NCBI RefSeq assembly: GCF_040869045.1
Contig: NC_090322.1
Coordinates: 182,341,477-182,405,476 of the forward strand
Origin: Eurosta solidaginis
Lineage: Eukaryota > Arthropoda > Insecta > Diptera > Tephritidae
Direction: 5' to 3'
Length of the DNA stretch: 64,000 nt
Both the position numbers and the translations under genes were made by a program. Below, piece by piece: positions 56,114 through 64,000 of the stretch (its first letter is position 1; every line of letters starts with the position of its first letter). The notes beneath the pieces are model-generated. The model ran no database searches. It saw nothing but the letters and a program-made list of their open reading frames with translations, and was not told where the DNA came from.

Positions 56114-59100
56114 CTTCCCAAGGCAGTCGGTTCTATGTACCGGAGCGACTCGGGATTTTTCCCGACCAAGGACTCTCATTTCAGTGTAACCCCATTTAAT
56201 TTGTTGCGTCCCTCCCACAAATTGTCATCCTCCCAGCAGCTCCTTGCAGCAGGACTGCTCCATATTCTTACTCCGGGAAGGCATCGAATCCAATCCGGGT
56301 CCGTCTCCTGACCCCGGTCCTGAGAAATGGTTTTGCTGCATCTGCCGGAAAAGAATCTTTTTAGGACGGTCATACTCTGTTCAGTGTGTCTCGTGTAAGG
56401 GATGGTTGCATCGGACAGGTTGTTCTGGGATTGATCCCAAAACCCGACGTCCACGTAACTTTTATAAATCTTTTGTGGCTCCTTGCTGTTCACGCCCAAG
56501 GGCGTCCCGTAGTCTACGTCTGAGCGCCCCCCCCCCCCCCCCCCCCCCCACTACCTTCCAGCAGCCCCGCTGCTCAGCAAGCCACAACAAGTACCCGCTG
56601 TTGCTCGCGCCCCACGGCGCCAACAACTCAAACAGCTGCTACCACTCATAACTACAATCTTCGTAGTAGAGTCGGAAGCAATGCTGAGCAACAGCCCCTG
56701 CCCCCGTCTTCTCCCCCCTCTTTTCCGGCAGCAATCGTGTAGGTCAGGGAAACAGACTCTTAGTCCCTACCTCCGTTTGCACCGTTTGCCAGCACAGAAT
56801 ATATATGTTTGCGACATCCGCACAATGCAGCTCCTGCCTTGGGTGGTGCCACTTTCCTAGATGTTCTGGTCTCCGCGACGGCAACCCCCCGACGGGTTTC
56901 ATCGCGCCATGTTGCCAGGCCGCAAACCCAAATCATCCGGGTACCCCAATGCTTGCCCAAGGACGCCCAGTCCTAGGGCCACAACAGCAATTGCGTCCTG
57001 GCCTTCCCCAACCCAGGCGTAGTCACCCGTCACTTACCCCCAGAGTGGCGACGTCTCCCCTTATGCACTTCAGAATTCTGCAGTTAAACTGTAATGGACT
57101 AACTGGGAAGATTACGGAGATAGTCGATTTCATGAAGCGGCACAACATCCACATTGCTGCGATTCAAGAGACTAAACTCACAGCAAAATCTGCATTGCAG
57201 ACCTGCTCTGGGTATAACGTCCACAGGAAAGACCGCGAGAGCGGAAATGGAGGCGGTCTCGCGTTTATCATACACCACTCTGTGCAATATTATATATTAG
57301 ATCCTGGCATCGACCGCAGGGAAAATGTCTTAGAACGTCAAGGCCTATCTGTCCGGTCAGGCGATGCAAAACTAGAAATCATCAACATCTACATCCCTCC
57401 TGCCACTTGTTGCCCCAGTGGATACCGCCCTAATATCAGGGCGTTACTCACTGGCAACAATCGCATTATCTTAGGCGATTTCAATGCCCATCATGATCTA
57501 TGGCATTCAAACTTGCGGGCGGACAGTAGGGGTGAGATGTTGGCGGATCAAATAGAAGAAACGACGTTCTGCACAATAAACGGAGACGCCCCCACACGTA
57601 TGGTAGGAAGCTGTCACAGCTCGCCAGATATCTCAATCGTGAGCGCAGAACTCGTAAACTGCGTGCAGCCGATGGTAACATTGGCATCCGACCACCTGCC
57701 CATACTTATTTCGCTTGAGCGTACCGCCGACTTCATCGTCACTGAAAAACGCACTTTCATAAACTTCAAAAAAGGAAAGTGGGAAGAATATAAATCTTAT
57801 ACAGACAACCTCTTTGCTGCCCTCCCTATCCAGACTGATGCCCGCCAAGGGGAGCGTGCCTTCCGTAAGGTCATTGAATCGGCCTCGGCACGTTTCATTC
57901 CCGCCGGGAGAATTCCCGAAATTCGGCCCCACTTCCCGGCGGAGGCCGCAAACTTAGCGAGAGAACGTGACCTTATAAGACAGCTTGATCCAGGCGACCA
58001 CCAAATAAGGGATATAAACCAACGCATCAGATTGCTTGTGGACGAACACAAGCGGGCGAAATGGGAGGAGCACCTAAGAGGTTGTAACCTCTATCGGTGT
58101 GGGTAAACTTTGGTCCACCGTAAAGTCGCTATCGAATCCGACTAAGCACAAAGACAAAGTTTCCATCGCCTTTGGCGACAAAGTGCTGTCGGATGCGAAA
58201 AAAGGCGCGAGCTCTTTCTGCCGACAATATATAATGCATTCTACGGTCGACAAAGATAGACGGAGGGCCAATAGACGCGCACATAAACACAAAATCAGCG
58301 CGTCACCAACCACCATCACCGCTAAAGAGGTTGAGGACGCCATTGGTCGCGATAAACCATCCAAAGCAGTGGGCCCAGACGGCATAGCCATGCCGATGCT
58401 TAAAAGCCTAGGGAAAGAGGGTGTCAAATATTTAGCACATGTCTTCAACCTGTCTCTTTCCACCTTTGTTATACCCGAGAAATGGAAAATCGCCAAAGTG
58501 GTCGCGCTACTAAAGCCTGGGAAACCAGCTAACATAGGAGAGTGGTATCGTTCGATATCTCTCCTATCGCCAGTAGCAAAGACGCTTGAAGCCATTTTGC
58601 TCCCTTATTTCCAAGCAAATTTGCAGCTAGTCTCTCATCAGCATGGCTTCAGAAAACTCCATAGCACTACCACCGCGCTAAATGCCATTATCACGTAGAT
58701 AAATTGCGGTTTAAATCAATACCTCCACCATAGAATAGTACTCGTAGCGCTAGACCTATCAAAAGCTTTTGATACGGTCAACCATGGCTCGATACTGCAA
58801 GACCTAGAAGGGTCTACCCTTCCCCCATGTCTTAAAAGGTGGACCGCAAATTATCTGGGTGGTCGGCAGGCATCGGTGCAATTTAGAAACGAAACATCAA
58901 AACCAAGGAGAATTAAACAAGGGGTGCCACAGGGTGGTGTCCTATCCCCGCTTTTGTTTAATTTCTACATATCTAAGCTACCTTCACCACCGGAAGGAGT
59001 CACAATCGTTTCCTACGCCGATGACTGCACAATAATGGCCACAGGGCCAGGCCCAAAGATCGATGCGCTATGCAATAAAATAAACGGCTACCTCCCTGAT

Positions 59101-59567
59101 CTCTCTAGTTTTTACGCCTTGCGAAACCTGGCATTATCACCGACTAAATCTTCCGCGACCTTATTTACAACATGGACGCTCCAAATATCGACCATTTTGA
59201 ACATCCACGTCGATGGCACTACGCTACCGACTGTCCTACACCCCAAAATCTTGGGTGTGACGTTTGATCAGGATCTACATTTTCGTGAGCACGCAGCCGC
59301 AATTGTTCCGAGAATTCAGAGCCGTAACAAAATCCTCAAATCCCTCGCTGGCAGTACTTGGGGAAAAGATAAAAAAACGCTCATGACTACATACAAAGCA
59401 ATTAGCCAGCCGATTACGTGCTACGCGTCACCCATATGGTCGCCAAGCCTAAAAATCACCCACTGGAAGAAACTACAGGCCTGCCAAAATACTGCTCTCA
59501 GAATCGCCACGGGCTGTCTTCTTATGTCCCCAGAACACCATCTGCATAATGAGGCGAGAACAACAAC
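56114..59567 (+). mobile_element. 2A-PHD retrotransposon copy G, full 5' end, 3'-truncated
   Basis: Exact 15-bp duplication ATCATGAACTGACCG at 56099-56113 and 59568-59582. Starts CTTCCCAAGGCAGTCGG, the true 5' end of the family. It stops at GAGGCGAGA, the point matching 6590 of copy A, about 600 bp before the normal 3' end, and then carries ACAACAAC before the duplication. So this insertion is intact at both ends although the RNA 3' end is missing. Confidence 0.88.
56137..59566 (+). pseudogene. Copy G polyprotein remains
   Basis: The leader has a 2-nt loss near 56266, so the 2A-like motif EGIESNPGP is preserved in the frame opening at 56244 but not after the original start. Finger 1 is complete. 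A run of 23 C (56527-56549) replaces a short C run and shifts frame. Finger 2, endonuclease and linker are open at 56805-58106 (QETKL, GDFNAHHDLWH, SDHLPI); RT is in two pieces, 58099-58698 and 58876-59574, with SYADDC intact. A TAG near 58696 separates the RT pieces. The C-terminal domain is absent. Confidence 0.8.
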
Positions 59568-59775
59568 ATCATGAACTGACCGAAATTAAAAATCCAATTG
59601 CACTCACAAGCCAGATCCTCTGGTGAATTTTCGAAATATAATACGGTTGCGAAGTATCATAAGAAACTAATCAAAATTAGAAAGATTAAGTATATGGAGA
59701 AAAATATCGCCTAAATTCCTCTGATAGGAAATTAATGTGGAAACACCTTAAGCAAGCAGTAAACTTAACTGAGGT

Positions 59776-62700
59776 GCGAGACAATATCCTGACAGTGATT
59801 GTTGTATGACTGACTGTTGGGGTAAGGCGGAGGTAGCATTTGGCATGCTGGCAAGCCCCTGATAGCTCGTCGGGCGGGGTGAGTTTTTGCTCACTCGCCT
59901 TACCTACAGTTATACAAACAAGAGAGAGGTTCATGCCTGAAATCTATGAAAAGGAAAGGAAAGCTGGAAGAAAAGGTCTATCCGTGTCAGGTGGAGTCAT
60001 CCCTCCCACTCTGCGTAAAACCTTGACGCAGCCTTGGACGTCGCTGTGACTCCTAAATTTAGCAACGTCCCCTTAGCATGACATTTGTCGGTATGTTACT
60101 GTCCCATGTCCCTATCCAGTCTAGTCAGTCATAGTCGCCTCACATTCACGTCCCCTTTTTTGCACATGTGAAACACCCACACCAACTGAGTGTCTTAGCC
60201 TATCATTTTTGAATGGAATCAACCCATGAACCTGCTGAATATAAACGTATGAATTTTTGGCGTAAACGTTATAAAGACTCTTTATTCAATAGTTACCCTG
60301 ACCAGAAAAATAATATTAATAAAATTCACAATTCAACAATATCACCTATCTTACGGCTAGTTATGGAGACGACTTATATCTATTGTATATATATATGGAT
60401 TGCAGGAGGCTAATAATACAGAATGCGTTTTTGAAACATAGGTAGTAAGGAAAAGGAAGCTAAGTTGGACAATTAGGAACTCAAAGAAACATCAAGATAC
60501 CGAAAGTCAACCGGAAATGTTTATTTAATAGAAAGGTTATGAATGCAAAAAGACAAAAAAAACACAAAGGGAAACTCTATAATGAAACTTGAAATTAAAA
60601 ATTACTGAATCGAAAATATGACAGGAGCTTTAACGTAAAAGGAAAACTAATAATGCCAAAATTGATTAAATTGAAAATTATTAAGTAACAAAAACTTTAA
60701 CATGACACAGAAACTCAAAAATGAAAAAAAAATTCTTATTTGCAACTCGTTAAGTGTACTTAGCGAGCCGCCACTGTATGCCAAGCGATTATCACCCTCT
60801 TGGCTTCCAATAGGGTTTCTTTGTTAAAAGGTGAGATATGTGTACGTTTGTATATACACTTTTTTGATTAAAATGAATAGCTTAAAGAAATATCACTTAC
60901 CGAGCATATCCCGCGACGGAGGCGCCTGCGTCGAAAAGAGAGAGCGTGGCTGGAAGATCAACAGATACATACGTACATGAGCATATACCTACAAACAAAT
61001 CCTATGTTGGAACGACTACTCAGTAATAGGTGGAAGAGGGGATAATGAGAAATTGCAAAGTTATTCGGGCATGCGGTTGCGGCCCGGAGCAAAGGCTTTA
61101 CGCGCGGTCAAACAAATTAAATTATGAAAACTATATATATAAATGGATATGAAATGTGGCAATAATAAAAGATTTAAAGTTTACTAAGTTTAATATGGTC
61201 CGGGGTATTGAAAAAACTCAAAAATTTAGTACTTCGGGCCACAAAAATGGAATCGCAAAAAAATCTAAATTAAGTATTGAAAGATAATGAAAAAAATGGG
61301 CTAAGTAAGAAAAGGAAGAAACTCAAAGCGTGTAAGAAAAGCCCGAGTCGAAAAGAAGAAGAGTTAGGTGAAAAAAATGTAGCAAACCTTAAATGCGAAA
61401 AAAAGCGAAATAGAAGAAAGAAAAAAATATAAGTGCAAGGTATAAAAACCGAACGCGAAAGAAAACTGAAAATTAACCAAGAACTGAAGAAAAATATGGA
61501 AATCCGAAAAATGTAGATTATTACGAGGGTAATAAGAGGTAAAAAAGTAAGAAATGAACTGTGAGGCAAATAAAAAAAGGTGTGAAGAGGTAAGAAGAAA
61601 TGTACAAGTGGAAATGTTAATAATTATAAAAAAAATTCTTAATATTAGGGTGCTATAATGACAATTAAATTCATACAAAAATCTAACCAAAATTCATCCA
61701 GGTTTTCAGTTATTAAAATAGAAAAAAAACTAAAAGCTAGATCTAAAATTTAACTACCACATTCCGTTGAAAAGATGATTGCAAATTCAGAAAAATCCAA
61801 AAAAATTAAATTGAGAAAGTTGGTAATTTTAACCTAAACTAGCAAAAAAATTCAAGCAAATGGATTGCAGAAAAAAACTGCAACAAAACAAATGCGGCGT
61901 TGGTTCCTCTCTCCTCTATTGTGGTTTTTTCTGCAGGCGAAGCTTCGAAAAAATGCTGCGGTGCCGGACAGGAGCGCCAAGATGCCCCTCTTTTATACCC
62001 TTCGGCGTGGAGTCGGGCACCGGCTCTATGTTTCCCCTCCTGCTGGACTTCAGATACTACCCCGCTTATTTGCTTCTCTTTGGTGTCTGTGTGTGTGCGT
62101 GCGTGTCGTGGCACTAATGATGGTGGCTGGTGTGGCAGGTTTAAACCTTTGTGTCGCAATCTGAATAGGCAAGGGAAAAGAATTTTAGGGACTAGGGTCA
62201 TGCTGACAACGAAAGCAGACATTAGGGTACATGTGGACTTATTATTTTTATTGACTTTCATCGAGTTATGTTATTTTATTTATTTATTTGCTTTTTTTAT
62301 TATTCCAATATACCTATTTATGTCATTTTATTTATTTAGTTGATTTTAATTTATTTTACTTAATTTTATCTGTATATTTAATGTTATCTAGGTATTAGAT
62401 TTTACTCAAATGTTGGACTTTATGTATTTATGTATGTTATTTTATTTTATTTTATTTTATAATTTTAGTTAATTTATTTAAATTTAATTTTATTTTTAAC
62501 TTTCATTATTTTATTTAATTTTATTACTTCACATTATCTTTGTATTTACTTATATTTATTTATTCAATTTTATGAATTTTAGGTATTTAATTTTATTTAA
62601 TTTAATTTACATTTTTAACAATTTTATTTATGTTCAGGAATAGTCCACACGCACCAGGGACTGGGGCTGGGTATTTCACTGACTCACCTGAATAGGATCC

Positions 62701-63150
62701 AGGACACCGAGTTGTTTTTTCCTATGTGCCGGTGCTTAACGGGCCAATAACGCGGTTAGTAACAACCGTAAACCGAAACTTATTTTTTTTTTTTCACAAA
62801 AGACTAACTTTGCATTTACCACGACTTTAGTAGCTTCCGCACTCACTTGAATGTACTTTACATTTGAGGCATGCCCTGTCATCGTTTGGCGATCGTACCC
62901 CATAGATCGAAAGCATTTCTTTCTCACCACTTTCACTCAAGAACGAAAGACACCAATACATACAATCCTATTTTGGCGGGAAACGACAGACATAAACTTT
63001 CACGATACTAATTTCACCCACACTAACAGATACATATTCATACATCCAAATCACGTTACTAACACACATAAGGGTAACTCCGTTGCTGTTAACACACAGA
63101 TACAGCGGTGTTCGGACTTTTGCAATGTTGCATTGACCCACAGGCTGCCG
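59776..63150. other. 3.4 kb non-coding block interrupting H2
   Basis: Lies between the H2 linker (ending LTEVRDN) and the H2 RT remainder (TYETSEDIAQALNSFF). Its left end has a paired GGTAAGGCG/CGCCTTACC. A GC-richer patch at 61890-62160 contains, on the minus strand, GGGTATAAAAGAGGGG, a good TATA box. 62250-62640 is a T/A-rich TTTATTTTA-type repeat. No open frame with a domain was found. It may be a non-autonomous LTR element or several nested insertions; ends and duplications could not be fixed. Confidence 0.4.
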
Positions 63151-63896
63151 CTACATGATTCATTTATGACATATGAAACATCCGAAGATATAGCTCAAGC
63201 ATTGAATTCCTTCTTTGATGATAGTATTGTTGACATAAATCGAGAAATCGAAACTTATCTTCGGCACTAAAACATAGTAAAATAAGGCTGTTTGCGTATG
63301 ACGCATTGCTCGAAGTAAATGAAATTGATATCATGTTAGCTAGGAGCAAAATGCAGGAAGACTTGAACTCCCTATACAGGTGGCTTCGTAACAATAAGCT
63401 TAAACTTAATGTTAATAAAACCCATTTCATGGTCATATCTAGAGAGATGAATAAGGAATCTTTTAAAATCGAGCTAAAAATAATGAACTCAAACATTAAC
63501 GAAGTTAAAACTTTCAAGTACTTAGGGGTTCAGATTGATAATAAATTAAAATTTAAAGATCATACTGATTATATAGTTGCCAAAATAGGGAAGAAAATTG
63601 GTTTTTGGAAGAGGTCATGCAAATTTATCAGTAGAAAATACAAACTGAAAGTGTATAAATCCATCATAGAGCCGCATTTCATATATTGTCCCACAATATT
63701 CTTTATGGCCAATGAAACACAGGTAGATAAGCTACAAGTTATGCAAAATAAATCTATGAGATTTATATTAAATATGAGGTATGATACTCCCATTAATAAC
63801 ATGATAGAAGCACTAAACTGGTTGAGTATAAAACAGCTTATAATCTACCACAGTATGAAATTTGTACCTCAGCGAAAATATTATATATTTAAATGA
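63150..63896 (+). pseudogene. H2 reverse transcriptase remainder
   Basis: The linker (FMTYETSEDIAQALNSFFDD) is followed almost directly by IRLFAYDALLEVNE, where FADDVLL is expected, so the RT fingers and boxes A and B are deleted. The thumb is well preserved (SKMQEDLNSLYRWLRNNKLK, TFKYLGVQIDNKLKFKDH, SIIEPHFIYCPTIFFMANET, NNMIEALNWLSIKQL). Catalytic aspartates are lost. Confidence 0.75.
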
Positions 63897-64000
63897 TGCG
63901 CATTCATACGTAATCAGAGAAAACAATTATTTTAGATTACCTCTTTTCAAAACAGAAGTGGACAAGCAAAATATATTTTATAAGGGCCTAAAATATTTCA

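Larger units (their letters stand above)
54517..64000 (+). mobile_element. Second jockey-like element (H2), highly interrupted, running off the right edge
   Basis: Relative of H1. ORF1 C-terminal knuckles at 54517-54708 (INIGWDRCPVYDVQTVKRCY, CIGFNHIAATC, CSKCSGEHKVEDC). Endonuclease start at about 54830-55050 (LNICIFLANKAELERIIEEL, DIVLCSESC, HTGGVVLL). Interrupted by a tandem-repeat block (55051-56070), by copy G (56114-59567), and by a non-coding block (about 59776-63150). Linker pieces before and after copy G read LRNKWYDHELT and LMWKHLKQAVNLTE. The RT thumb is at 63306-63896. Dead. Confidence 0.7.

Noticed and set aside
61364..61690. Minus-strand frame rich in F, S and L (108 codons)
   Set aside because: Composition follows the A-rich plus strand; no domain, no start context.
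62160..62640. TTTATTTTA-rich tract as a possible scaffold attachment region or origin
   Set aside because: Only low-complexity AT sequence; nothing beyond composition supports a function.

Overview
This window is AT-rich nuclear DNA of a higher (schizophoran) fly. The spliced proteins are closest, from memory, to those of Drosophila. The repeat landscape (retrotransposons ending in CAA repeats, elements ending in a GTTCGG...CCGAAC hairpin) resembles a tephritid fruit fly, but that placement is inference. Three host genes are present. maleless (mle, an RNA helicase of dosage compensation) lies on the minus strand with four exons at 24567-18475; its 3' half is off the left edge. jub (Ajuba LIM protein) is complete on the plus strand with seven exons at 32039-37063, encoding 740 residues. 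The last three exons of Nup93 (nuclear pore scaffold) are on the minus strand at 45690-45005; the rest lies beyond the right edge. Splice phases close exactly for every exon given here. mle and jub are divergent; jub and Nup93 converge.

Almost everything else is transposable elements, heavily nested. The left 18 kb lies inside a mle intron (if the gene is intact): an old hairpin-ended repeat (called X2 here) is split into three pieces (2530-2611, 10668-11527, 16470-17098) by an 8 kb retrotransposon concatemer and by a second composite insertion. The right 18 kb lies inside a Nup93 intron: a gypsy-type LTR element (45728-54507) split by a jockey-like element, then a second jockey-like element (54517 to past the edge) split by a tandem-repeat block, by another retrotransposon copy and by a 3.4 kb non-coding block. 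A separate gypsy-type LTR element (38419-44233), with intact target duplications and LTRs about 99% alike, lies between jub and Nup93.

The most striking component is one non-LTR retrotransposon family, called 2A-PHD here, present as five insertions: the A+B concatemer 2612-10667, C 15139-16450, E 25942-30882, G 56114-59567, plus a possible fossil of the family or a relative in a jub intron. Apart from lesions it has a single reading frame: a hydrophobic leader, a 2A-like ribosome-skipping motif (EGIEPNPGP), two PHD-like zinc fingers, an AP endonuclease, a reverse transcriptase (YADD) and a C-terminal zinc knuckle, then a (CAA)n tail. Its copies show a head-head-body-body concatemer with both internal junctions at one RNA hairpin, a copy ending early yet carrying an ACAACAAC tail inside a 15-bp target duplication, and two copies carrying reverse-complemented target flank next to the cDNA 5' end. 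Several palindromic DNA-transposon MITEs with clean target duplications are also present. No tRNA, rRNA or CRISPR was seen.
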